This document shows, in pieces, positions 24,885 through 33,011 of a stretch of DNA of 64,000 nucleotides (its first letter is position 1; each line of letters starts with the position of its first letter). The notes under the pieces were generated by a model that was not told where the DNA came from, ran no database searches, and worked only from the letters and a program-made list of their open reading frames with translations. Origin of the DNA: Haliscomenobacter hydrossis DSM 1100 (lineage in GTDB: Bacteria > Bacteroidota > Bacteroidia > Chitinophagales > Saprospiraceae). The stretch lies in assembly GCF_000212735.1 (NCBI RefSeq), contig NC_015511.1:100020-164019 (forward strand), in the 5' to 3' direction. The translations under genes and the position numbers were made by a program.

Positions 24885-26228
24885 TTAAATGATTACTGCT
24901 ACCTTCAGCACACCGGTAAACAGCAATTTACCCGGCAAATTTCGCGCCCAATCCACCTCCAACTCCGCCGCCTGCTGTAAATTCTGCAAGCGATTATCCA
25001 ACTGCAATTCACGCAACTGAGTTTCCAATTCCACCACCCTGGCCTCGTGCAGTTCAGGGACTTTGACCTTGCGCAGTTCCTTAATGCGCTGGGTACGCTT
25101 TTGATCCAGGTAAATGTCGTCGGAAGGTTGCATGGCCTCCAGGTTGGCGAGTTCGGCCATTAGGTTGCGGTATTCCGCCAGTGCAGCCCGATCCGCCTGG
25201 CGGAGGTTTTGGCTTTGCACCCGCAGCACCTCGATGCGAGGATCGATTTGAGGGACAAAAGTCTCCTTGGCCGTAGCGGCTTGCGGGCGCATAATCACCA
25301 GGTCGTGGAGGTACTTGCCGCTGAACTGCTGGCCTTCCTGCATCTGGCCACCCGTACGGGCCACAAAGTTGTCGGTCGCGTGGAGTTTGAGCTCCAGGAT
25401 CAGTTGCTGGTGGAGCAGTTTGTTCAGGCTATCCAGGTCCACCTCGACGAGGAGCTGTTCGGAAAACTGAAACCGGCGCCCGGTATGGCGCGGGATGGTG
25501 TGGTGGATGATCTGTTTCGATTTGTCCAGCAACAAGAATTTGCCGTCCTTGAGTAAAGTCGCCCGGTTGTCGTGCGCCTCGATGCAGAGCGCTTTGCCGC
25601 TGAAAACCTGGCTCCCGCTGCGGTAGCGGTAATCCACCTCCAGGACATCCGACGACTTTTTGAACTCCGAAGCCAGGTGTTTGAGGGTGCCGAAAGTGCG
25701 GTTGTAGGTTGTCCAGAAGCCCTGTTTGTACAGCGGTTGCATGGCCAGACCGCCGAGGATGAACACAAAAAACCAGATCGTTTCCTTTTGCACGTCGCCC
25801 GTACGGATGCGCATGTTGGGGTCGCCCGGAAGCACACAGGGATTTTTGGCAAAAGGATAAAACAGGATTACGCCCTGCAAGGTGACCATGTCAAAAAGGA
25901 TATGCGAGATCATGGCAATCACCGCCACGGCCGTCAGGCGCTGGGATTGCCAGAGGGTTTGTTCCAGGAGTCCAGCCGCCAGCCAGAAGACGCCCAGGCC
26001 CAGCAGCGAGTGGGTGAGGGTACGGTGGCCGTGGCGGCTGTTGAGGTAGCGGCTGAGGGGCAGGAAAAGCCTGCCGATGGGGCTGCGCGGGTGGTCGATG
26101 TCGGGTAGGGTAGCACCCAGCAGCACGGCGCCGATGGTGGCGGGAGACTCCAGGATATTGATGTTGGCGAGGGCGGCGAAGAAGCCGGTGAATACGAAGC
26201 CGCCAGCGAGGTGGTTGGGGAGAGTCAT
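24885..26228 (-). CDS. YdjM-family membrane-bound metal-dependent hydrolase with long C-terminal extension
   Basis: Residues 1-180 match the YdjM (DUF457-type) family: NHLAGG at the start, LGATLPDIDHPRSPIGR (metal-site Asp/His), then a SRYLNSRHGHRTLTHSLLG motif and several membrane helices, with a further SHILFDMVT metal motif. The family is usually about 170-200 residues; here 447. The extension (about 195-447) begins with a beta-rich soluble domain and ends in a helical, coiled-coil-like region, and has no family I recognise. The start at 26228 gives the expected N-terminus. It lies downstream of the recombinase-ATPase gene in the same direction, with a dispersed repeat between them. Confidence 0.75.
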   Translation of the reverse strand: MTLPNHLAGGFVFTGFFAALANINILESPATIGAVLLGATLPDIDHPRSPIGRLFLPLSRYLNSRHGHRTLTHSLLGLGVFWLAAGLLEQTLWQSQRLTAVAVIAMISHILFDMVTLQGVILFYPFAKNPCVLPGDPNMRIRTGDVQKETIWFFVFILGGLAMQPLYKQGFWTTYNRTFGTLKHLASEFKKSSDVLEVDYRYRSGSQVFSGKALCIEAHDNRATLLKDGKFLLLDKSKQIIHHTIPRHTGRRFQFSEQLLVEVDLDSLNKLLHQQLILELKLHATDNFVARTGGQMQEGQQFSGKYLHDLVIMRPQAATAKETFVPQIDPRIEVLRVQSQNLRQADRAALAEYRNLMAELANLEAMQPSDDIYLDQKRTQRIKELRKVKVPELHEARVVELETQLRELQLDNRLQNLQQAAELEVDWARNLPGKLLFTGVLKVAVII

Positions 26229-26256
26229 TTTAGTAGTGATGAGTTATGAGTTATTT

Positions 26257-26345
26257 TTAACCGCGGAGTAAAGGAGGAAACGCTGAGTTTCGCGGAGTTT
26301 TTTTAGGTTTAAGGAGTTTAGCCACCTGCGGTGGCTGGAGTTCGC
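26257..26345. repeat. CGCAGAG/CGGAGTTT dispersed repeat, copy 2
   Basis: ACCGCGGAGTAAAGGAGG, then CGCTGAGTTTCGCGGAG, TTTTTTTAGG and CCACCTGCGGTGG. It is the same element as at 18568 and 63828, here in the gap between two genes. Confidence 0.7.
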
Positions 26346-26439
26346 ACGCTATTAAAATTTGATTGTTTCGCTCATTCAATGGGGCCTCTGCGTAATCTTC
26401 ACTCTTTGAAACACTGTGGTTAACATTACCAGTGGTTCG

Positions 26440-27945
26440 TTACACAAATTTTCTCTTGACCATTTTGTAGATGTTGCGGGCGAAGAGGGCGAAGACCAGG
26501 AAGACGCCCCCGATGAGTCGGTAGGCACCTGCGTCGTCGCCAAGTTCGCCACCGGCGTAGCGGAGGACCATCAGGGCCGAGAGGGCGATGATGAGGGGCA
26601 GCATCATGTCCAGTTCCCGTTGGGCGGCGGTATGGCGGATGTCGCGGGTATTTTCGGTGGATACATAAGCCTCTTTTTGGTACCGTTCGATCATTTCGAG
26701 GATGTAGAGCGGAGTGCCTCCGGTTTGATCCCAAATGTGGTTCTTGAAGCCCTCGTAGTCTTCGATGCGGTTCTGGTAGGGCGATGCGGCCTTAGCGATC
26801 AGTTCGAGCGTCTCCGGGCGCGTAAGGGGCTTAATTTCGAGTTTTTCGAAGTTGGTGATGAAGCTGGCGTGCTCCACCCGGATCTGGCGCGCCGCCGCGA
26901 GGATGTGGAAATGGTTTTTCAATTTTTCCAAATACGTGACCTGGCTGCGGGTGAGGTTGCTCAGATCGTCGAACACGATGGTGTACTCCTGGGGGCGGGT
27001 GACCTGGATCAGGAGTTCGACCAGGCGTTTGGCCGATTCCTTGGTCATGACCTGCTGGATGTCCTTCATGTCGAACATGGCCTTGGCGATGGCCTCCTTG
27101 TCGTCCTGAAAAAGATGGAGGAGCATGCTGGCCAACATCTTTTTGGGGTAGGTCACATCATCCACCCGGAGGATTTTGCCCGGTTGGTAGTTGTCCAACA
27201 AATGTGTTTTGCCGATGCCCTGGGGACCGAGGAGGATGACATTCACTTTCTTTTCCGCCAGATCCATCAACTTGGCGATCTCCAGTTTGCGTCCCACGTG
27301 GAATTTGGTCAGCCCCTTCTCTAGGGGCATGACGTGCACCCGTTTGGGTGGGAACAAACGCCGCTGGAGCTTTTGGAACCAGGTGCTGGTATCGATGGAG
27401 CGGATGGCCTGCTGGAGTTCCTGGTCTTCGACGTGGAGGTAAATTTCGGTAGTCAGCTGGCTGTTGTGGCCGAGGAGTTTTTGGGCTACCCGGATGTCGT
27501 TGCCTTCGCGCACCACCCGGGTGGCAAAGGTGTGGCGGAGCATGTGCGGGTGTACAACTCCTCCGGAATACTTCTTGATTCTTTTCCACACCACCACCCG
27601 GCTCAGGTAAAGCGCCTTGGAGGTTTTTGCCGCTGGGAAAATGTAGGTGTCTGGCTCCGGGTCCTTGATGCGTGGCCAGTAGTCGGCCAGGGCTTCGAGG
27701 AGTCGGGTGGAGAGTGGAATGGTGCGGGTGCGGAGGCGCTTGCTGCGCTTTTTAAGGCTGGCTACAGTGACGGTGTTTTGCATGAAGTTGAAGTTCTTGC
27801 GCTGGAGCTGCACCACTTCGGTAACCCGCAAGCCACAGTCGAGCATCAGGAGGATGATGACGCGGTACTTGAGGTTTTTGGTGCCCGCCAGCGCTTCTTG
27901 CAACTGGCGGGACACGAGTTTGATGTCAGGGTGGGCCTGGATCAT
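26440..27945 (-). CDS. Tyrosine recombinase fused to AAA-type ATPase and membrane helices
   Basis: An unusual fusion. Numbering follows the longest frame from TTG 28017; I prefer ATG 27945 (residue 25). Residues 25-200 form a compact tyrosine-recombinase catalytic domain without the usual N-terminal arm: Arg64 (CGLRVTE), a Lys near 90-94, His158 and Arg161 (HPHMLRHTFATRVV), His184 (LLGHNS) and Tyr193 (TTEIYLHV). All catalytic positions are filled. Residues 236-450 form a P-loop ATPase: Walker A GPQGIGKT at 264-271 and Walker B YTIVFDD at 345-351, with a winged-helix-like tail. Two hydrophobic segments follow (472-487 and 501-514). The role is unknown. Membrane anchoring of a recombinase suggests coupling DNA rearrangement to a signal, or a domesticated recombinase used as a sensor (inference). 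Confidence 0.8.
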   Translation of the reverse strand: MIQAHPDIKLVSRQLQEALAGTKNLKYRVIILLMLDCGLRVTEVVQLQRKNFNFMQNTVTVASLKKRSKRLRTRTIPLSTRLLEALADYWPRIKDPEPDTYIFPAAKTSKALYLSRVVVWKRIKKYSGGVVHPHMLRHTFATRVVREGNDIRVAQKLLGHNSQLTTEIYLHVEDQELQQAIRSIDTSTWFQKLQRRLFPPKRVHVMPLEKGLTKFHVGRKLEIAKLMDLAEKKVNVILLGPQGIGKTHLLDNYQPGKILRVDDVTYPKKMLASMLLHLFQDDKEAIAKAMFDMKDIQQVMTKESAKRLVELLIQVTRPQEYTIVFDDLSNLTRSQVTYLEKLKNHFHILAAARQIRVEHASFITNFEKLEIKPLTRPETLELIAKAASPYQNRIEDYEGFKNHIWDQTGGTPLYILEMIERYQKEAYVSTENTRDIRHTAAQRELDMMLPLIIALSALMVLRYAGGELGDDAGAYRLIGGVFLVFALFARNIYKMVKRKFV

Positions 27946-28153
27946 GTTTTCATAGCTTAAAAGTTGAGGAGTTGAGCCGTTGAGGAGGTTGAGGCTGCCG
28001 CGAGCGACATACACCAATGTTTTCCTGTGAACTTTTCAACATACAAGAAGGGAAGGTGGAATGCGAGTAGCGAAATTCGGCGAGAAGAAAAAGTGAGCGG
28101 GACTCGCCCGCTCCAAAATATTTCCGAGAAGTATAAATCTGGTTAAACAAAAA

Positions 28154-28192
28154 AAGCCGAGAGGTCGCAACGGCAGTGCAACTTCTCGGCTT
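28154..28192 (-). terminator. Rho-independent terminator, minus strand
   Basis: AAGCCGAGAGGT and ACTTCTCGGCTT pair with one mismatch. On the minus strand the stem is followed by seven T. It would end a transcript coming from the right, where only gene debris is now seen. Confidence 0.65.
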
Positions 28193-28832
28193 GTGGTGCA
28201 AAGGTGGAGATAATGTTTGAATAAATCAATAGTCCAACAGATATTTTATGGAAATCCCTGGAAAATTCGTACGGAGGCGGGGGGCCGGGGGGGAAACACA
28301 ATTAGCGTTCTGTTACCGGGGGTAGGGGAGGAAAGGGTAACGGGTTTGGGGGAGGGGTGAAAAAAAATTTGGGGGGTAGGCGAGGGTGGGTTTTTAAACA
28401 ATTCGGCTTGCCTTCGGCAAAGTGTTTTTTGAACCACCTGAGGCACTGAAGGGACTTGAGGGCAGTGAAGGAGGCCCCCAAAGCAGCGGTTTTTTTGGTA
28501 CAAAGTGGAAGGAAGAGGGCATGGGGGCACAAAGTGGGCGGGGACAGGGCGCTTCGCGCGCGGGGCAGCTGCGCTGCTTTTTTTGAACCACCTTAGACAT
28601 CTTAGGGCACCTTAGGGTGGGTTGGTTCGGGGTGAGAGGGAGTATTTTCCTGTTGATACTTGCACTTATGGCACGGGTGGACAGGAAGAGTTAAATTTTA
28701 AAAAAACTGCGGAGGGGGAAGAAACCCAGGTAAATTCCCGACAGGATAAAGCATTTTTGCTTAGTTCCAGCCTTGGAATGGTCCATCGTTCGGCTAATAG
28801 TAAGGTGTTGAGGTAGTTCCCCAAGGAAGGTA
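28193..28832. other. Low-complexity region with G-rich strand and CCTTAGG-type repeats; no gene seen
   Basis: The + strand at 28270-28400 is full of G runs (GGGGGTAGGGGAGGAAAGGG and similar), giving quadruplex potential. At 28430-28475 and 28585-28622, words of the type CACCTTAGG/ACTGAAGG recur every 9-10 bases. The second block and the adjoining CAGCTGCGCTGC sequence resemble the linker of the gene at 62093 (about 62695-62790), so this may be debris of a related gene on the minus strand. The frames present are not convincing as genes. Confidence 0.5.
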
Positions 28833-28863
28833 TTTGCAATTTGAAAACTATTTTATACCTTTA
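28833..28863 (+). promoter_or_regulatory. Bacteroidota-type promoter
   Basis: TTTG at 28833-28836, 19 bases, then TACCTTTA at 28856-28863. This agrees with the TTTG-N19-21-TAnnTTTG consensus except the last base. The 416-aa gene starts 32 bases downstream. Confidence 0.6.
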
Positions 28864-28894
28864 ATAATAATACACCATCAAAAGACCGCATCAA

Positions 28895-30145
28895 ATGGCA
28901 AAGATGCCTATCGAAATCATAACAGTAAGTGAGCGCTTTCAATTCTTGAAAGAATTGCGTGGTGCCATAGATTATGCAAACGATTTACAAGAGGATTTTT
29001 TTTTTGAATTACTTGCTCCTGCGGAAAGAGCCCATTTTGAATTCATCTCATTTGACAAGGTAAGGCATTCTCGTGAGGTATTACAGAGCATGGATACAAT
29101 TAGGAAGCAAATCAAAGGTTTCCATCCATTTTTAATATTGGTTGTTGAAAGCGAATTAGAAACAGATAACTTAGCTAATATTTTTGGGAGTGCACATGGA
29201 AAAAAAGGGCTGGCCCTGTTTACCACATCTAATGTCGCAGTTTTAATCGTGCCAGAAGACAAGATGATGGCATATTTCCTATATTATTTAGCACGCTATA
29301 CTCTAAATTTTATTAATCCTCTCCATAAAGGGCATCTTGACCAAAGAGGATGTGTGTATGACAAGAAAACACTCAAAACAGATTTACTTAAAAGCATGAA
29401 AAACAGAGCCTTATGCTCTGAATGCGAAAGCATGCTAATTTCAGCAGGTACCTCTATGACTATAAATCAATTTTTTGCACTAAATAAAATCTTCGCTGCA
29501 TCTGGTGAAATTTTGCAAATATCCGATCTTATCGTCAAAAAAAACCAAATTAAATTATATCCTGATTCAAAAAAAATTGAGTTTGAAGGTAGGATTGAAA
29601 TAAAATTTGAACCATTGCTGCTTGCAATTTATCTGCTTTTTTTACACAACGAGGATGGCATAAAGCTTGATGAGTTAGATAAACCGATCAAGGTACAGGG
29701 AGAAGAGCATGATGGGAGCAATACAAAGTATGAAAAACATCTAAAAACTGTGTTTTCTATACATGATAAGTTAATTCCCCGGCATAAACGTGACAATGAA
29801 AAAAACAAATACAATTTTGATATGATTGAATTCGCATTAGGTCCAAGAAGGCATGAAAAATTTGCAAAAATTAACCGCATAATTAAGGATAAGTTTATGG
29901 ATGACTTGATTGCCCAACAATTCCTGATTTTGGGAAGTCGTTCAGAGCCTAAAAGAATAGAAGCTGCAAAATTTATAGGTTGTAAGGAATACGTAGATCA
30001 AATCATTAAAAACTTAATAACAGTTAAGAATGCTAGGAGTTACGAAGAGCCTTTCTTGGGTGACCACGCAAACAATCAACCCGATAACAACCAGCCAGTT
30101 GGGCATAATTCCTCTACCTCCCCGAAAACAGGTAAAAAGCATTAA
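28895..30145 (+). CDS. Unrecognised 416-aa protein with possible zinc site
   Basis: I do not recognise the family. The first 140 residues look like a mixed alpha/beta domain (HPFLILVVES, GLALFTTSNVAVLIVP). Residues 144-177 hold His144, His147, Cys153 (RGCVYDKK) and Cys174/Cys177 (LCSEC), a spacing that could bind zinc. From about 215 to 345 there is a helical part with LLLAIYLLFLHNEDGIKLDEL and KFAKINRIIKDKF, possibly regulatory or DNA-binding. The tail is polar and Asn-rich. A good promoter precedes it. The gene is A/T-rich compared with its neighbours (strings of Lys codons AAA), suggesting separate acquisition. The receiver-like gene follows about 390 bases downstream on the same strand and may be a partner. 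Confidence 0.6.
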   Translation: MAKMPIEIITVSERFQFLKELRGAIDYANDLQEDFFFELLAPAERAHFEFISFDKVRHSREVLQSMDTIRKQIKGFHPFLILVVESELETDNLANIFGSAHGKKGLALFTTSNVAVLIVPEDKMMAYFLYYLARYTLNFINPLHKGHLDQRGCVYDKKTLKTDLLKSMKNRALCSECESMLISAGTSMTINQFFALNKIFAASGEILQISDLIVKKNQIKLYPDSKKIEFEGRIEIKFEPLLLAIYLLFLHNEDGIKLDELDKPIKVQGEEHDGSNTKYEKHLKTVFSIHDKLIPRHKRDNEKNKYNFDMIEFALGPRRHEKFAKINRIIKDKFMDDLIAQQFLILGSRSEPKRIEAAKFIGCKEYVDQIIKNLITVKNARSYEEPFLGDHANNQPDNNQPVGHNSSTSPKTGKKH

Positions 30146-30533
30146 ATTTGGGGAGGCAAAAAAAATAATTGGCCAAAATCACCAAATAAACTTGCGCAAT
30201 TGGCGCTTTTTGATGTAAAAGCTTATTGTCCTGTATTCTACTAACTCTTTCTGGAAAGTGATCTGGACCGGTTGATGACAACGATTACCTTTTCAAGAAT
30301 TAAGAAAGGTATTCCACCCCGAAGAAAAAGACTCAAAAGTCGGAGCTCCCTGACCTTTTATTGGAAAAACTCAGGGTCAAGCAGGTAAAATTTCTGCGAA
30401 GGTAAAGAGCTACCGATCTGTATCTTTGATCATTGGCGACAAAAGTAAAGGTGGCATGAAGGCATGAATAAGTAGCCAAAGGAATAAAAGATATACCATC
30501 AATCTAATTTTAAAAGTTAAAAGTTTGTACATC
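30146..30533. other. Intergenic stretch, no gene recognised
   Basis: It contains a possible stem-loop (CCCTGA...TCAGGG, about 30350-30377) and short frames resembling gene debris. No clear promoter or repeat was found. Confidence 0.4.
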
Positions 30534-31295
30534 ATGATCAAACTATTTTTTGTCCATTACGACGATTGGTTGTTAAGTCCTGCCGAATGGTGGTTTACCC
30601 ACTCAAGTGAGTTTGAAGTGGTGGGACATTATAGACCACTAGGTACTGATGAAGATGTGGAAGACCTAATCGAAACCATTGAAGCTGCCAGGCCAGATAT
30701 TGTTTTGATGGATTATCCCTTTAGTTTAGTTGATCTCTCTTCAGACTTTGTAATTAAATTAACCAATTTAATCATTCTAACCATCCCTGGCCAGAAAATT
30801 ATTATGATTGCAGATGTTTTGTACCCAGAAATGGAAATATTGAGACGTTCCTTTAATGCAGGGGCAATTGCAGATGATTACTACCCAGAAATAGAAATGC
30901 TGAGACATTTCTTTAATGCAGGGGCAATTGCAGATGATTACTACCCAGAAATAGAAATGCTGAGACATTTCTTTAATGCAGGGGCAATTGCAGATGATTA
31001 CTGCCCAGAAATGGAAATGCTGAGACGTTCCTTTAATGCAGGGGCAATTGCTTATTTAAGTAAATGTTCGAATCTACCAAAATGGAATCACTGCATCAAA
31101 GAGGCAGCAGCTACGAGTCAGTTCAAACTTCACTCTCTGTCAGATTCAGTGTTAAAAATTATGGAAGTAAATGTAAGGTACCTAGGATATGTTAACTTCC
31201 GTGACAGAGAAATCCTTAAGCTTGCAAGTGAAAAGTGGACAAACAGTTACAGAAAAATCCTGGAACTTATGATAAAAAAGTGGACAAAAAGTTAA
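30534..31295 (+). CDS. Receiver-domain (NarL-like) regulator with 20-residue internal repeats and truncated HTH
   Basis: I chose ATG 30534 over TTG 30525. The N-terminal 60 residues follow a response-regulator receiver domain, with IVLMDYPF giving the phosphoacceptor Asp at residue 60. A block of 20 residues (YPEMEILRRSFNAGAIADDY) is then repeated almost four times before the domain resumes as FNAGAIAYLSK, which carries the conserved Lys of receiver domains. The block corresponds to the helix 4/strand 5 part and its DNA is a 60-bp tandem repeat, so the expansion is recent. The C-terminus starts a LuxR-type HTH (FRDREILKLASEKW) but stops early at ELMIKKWTKS, losing the recognition helix. It may be a decaying regulator or a repurposed receiver. 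Confidence 0.65.
   Translation: MIKLFFVHYDDWLLSPAEWWFTHSSEFEVVGHYRPLGTDEDVEDLIETIEAARPDIVLMDYPFSLVDLSSDFVIKLTNLIILTIPGQKIIMIADVLYPEMEILRRSFNAGAIADDYYPEIEMLRHFFNAGAIADDYYPEIEMLRHFFNAGAIADDYCPEMEMLRRSFNAGAIAYLSKCSNLPKWNHCIKEAAATSQFKLHSLSDSVLKIMEVNVRYLGYVNFRDREILKLASEKWTNSYRKILELMIKKWTKS
30822..31051. repeat. 60-bp in-frame tandem repeat, about 3.8 copies
   Basis: Units start at 30822, 30882, 30942 and 31002, each beginning TACCCAGAAAT (TGCCCAGAAAT in the last) and containing CTTTAATGCAGGGGCAATTG. Units 2 and 3 are nearly identical; units 1 and 4 share the GACGTTCC variant. This gives an order of duplication. Confidence 0.95.
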
Positions 31296-31299
31296 TAGA

Positions 31300-31620
31300 G
31301 GGCAAATTTTTTTGGACATTCTCGCAAATTCAGTTGGAGTCATGTACCCAAGTGCAGAATTTCTTCTTCAGGTATTGTATTGGTTTCAATATACTCAAAG
31401 ACAGCCAAGGGAGCTTGGACACGACTAGCAAAACGATTGCCACACAGCCATTCTACCTTAAGGCTCTTAAAGAAATTTTCCGCTACGGTATTAAACCACT
31501 CAGAAAAGGTCTATTATTCCGTTGGTTTTTTCTTCAAACTATTCCTAAGGGTTCTGGCAAAGCTTTGATTTAAGAAATCAGTTTTACACCACGATCCAAC
31601 TCGTCTCCCAAAAATTTGTA
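31300..31620 (-). pseudogene. Decayed IS3-family transposase (OrfB C-terminal part)
   Basis: On the minus strand, bases about 31500-31390 translate to VAENFFKSLKVEWLCGNRF followed by AVFEYIET, the hallmark C-terminal region of IS3-family DDE transposases. After a frameshift the frame continues as RRRNSALGYMTPTEFARMS. Upstream, a DRG-like start of the block is broken by stops. Several frameshifts show that it is dead. Possible OrfA debris (REAKRLQREVS) lies at about 31680-31770. Confidence 0.75.
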
Positions 31621-31624
31621 CTTC

Positions 31625-31647
31625 CGCAATAGTGTGAAACTATTGCG
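31625..31647. repeat. CGCAATAG hairpin element, copy 1
   Basis: CGCAATAG and CTATTGCG form a perfect eight-base stem with loop TGTGAAA. A variant with the flanking words CCGCAAT and GAATTA lies at 32007-32030. The pair flanks the IS3 debris region and may be a dispersed repeat. Confidence 0.55.
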
Positions 31648-32164
31648 AATTAAGATTCCCATCTTTTAGCTCCTCATTTTTGCCTTTAGAAGCAATGTCG
31701 AGAGAAAATTTTGGATTGCTTACTTCTCTTTGCAATCGCTTAGCTTCTCTAACTACCGTTAGGGAATGTCGCTCAAAATCTATTCAAAACTTGGGCAACC
31801 TAAAAAGGCAACTATGCAAACTCAACTTTATGCAGCAAAACACACAATACATAAGCAGGAACAGAGCATACTGCTGAGTACTAACAACACCTATCATTCT
31901 TCACTACTTAAAATGGGCGGTGTGGGTGGGGTTAAGTTTTTGCAAGAATCGGCTTGGTTGGGTTCAATCCTTTCAATAAGGCACCAAATAGAAAAAACAA
32001 CCACTCCGCAATATTGTGAAAGCTGTTGCGAATTAGGAACTGCTCCATAACCTCCTAATCTTTGTCCCAGCAGGTAGGGATTATGCCTGCGATTAAGCAA
32101 GTGGGTACTAGAATAATGAGTACTCTTAGTAGCCCACAATTTTTATCAACCAAAAATATCGATT
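31648..32164. other. Degenerate region before the 181-aa gene
   Basis: It holds possible debris of the IS3 element, the second hairpin copy at 32007-32030 and short frames without family features. I see no intact gene. Confidence 0.45.
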
Positions 32165-32710
32165 ATGCAAAGCATTCTAATCATTGTACTGGCTGCATTA
32201 TTGAACAGCAGTGCAATTCCAGTGTGTGTGACAATGGACCATCTAATGGTAGGAACGAAGTATGGGAGATCATCTGGGCAGAGGCCAAGCGCATTTGTTT
32301 TCACAGAGAACGGCATCGACGTACATGTTGACCGATATGCAAAAACGCCTGGAGGGTACGCTTTTTACCAAGCACAAATTGAAAGTGCTACTCCCACATT
32401 TGGCACCAAAAACGTCATTAATGTCAACAACATTAGCCTAATCTTCAATTTCCATCGCTGGCCGAGCGGAGTACAAAAGGTCACACTTGATTTTTTAGAG
32501 AAAGGCGAATTTCAAAACCTTAGCATCAATGGCAGCCAAGTGTATAAAGGCAGTCTTACAAAAGTTCCATCACGTATTGGTAGTATCAGGATAACTTCCA
32601 CCTGGTCCTCTGCAAAAGGCAACAAAGGGACTTTGGAGTTAACTGGTCAAATCAAGACACTAAGTATTGGAGGCCAGGAGCTTTGGATTGACAATGTTTG
32701 TGGTTCTTAA
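32165..32710 (+). CDS. Secreted protein of unknown function (181 aa)
   Basis: I do not recognise the family. The first 18 residues (MQSILIIVLAALLNSSAI) form a signal peptide. The mature part is rich in Thr, Ser, Gly and Val with alternating hydrophobic residues, suggesting an all-beta fold of about 150 residues. It has few charged helices and no catalytic motif. It has no T9SS sorting domain. The next two genes on this strand are also secreted, so the three may form one surface or exported set, though gaps of about 250-300 bases separate them. Confidence 0.6.
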   Translation: MQSILIIVLAALLNSSAIPVCVTMDHLMVGTKYGRSSGQRPSAFVFTENGIDVHVDRYAKTPGGYAFYQAQIESATPTFGTKNVINVNNISLIFNFHRWPSGVQKVTLDFLEKGEFQNLSINGSQVYKGSLTKVPSRIGSIRITSTWSSAKGNKGTLELTGQIKTLSIGGQELWIDNVCGS

Positions 32711-33011
32711 ACAATGAGACCACAGATTGTAAAAGAAATTTAAACACCTCTAACAATCTGCTTTCAAGCAAGAATGTCTGGTGTAAGCCTGATATTATCT
32801 TAGGGACAAAGCTGCTTCAAGGGGTCAGACCTTACCACATACAAACCATAAGGTCTTGAATCAGCGCTTGTACTTAAGCAACCTAGCATTGAACTGAATG
32901 CTATGCACCAGTTAACGAAACCAGTTTCCATTATTTAATTCAATATGGTTCTTCCGAATTTGAATTGATCGCAATTCAAAGAGGCTGAACTATGCCAAAA
33001 AACCATTTAAG
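32711..33011. other. Intergenic, nothing recognised
   Basis: About 300 bases with no gene, repeat or clear stem-loop found. A promoter for the following gene is expected here but no good TTTG/TAnnTTTG pair was identified. Confidence 0.4.

Noticed and set aside
26416..27324. Open frame of 302 codons on the + strand opposite the recombinase fusion
   Set aside because: Shadow of the fusion gene, acidic low-information sequence with no motifs.
28246..28600. Pro-rich open frames on the minus strand
   Set aside because: Low-complexity sequence opposite G runs, no consistent frame or start; more likely debris.
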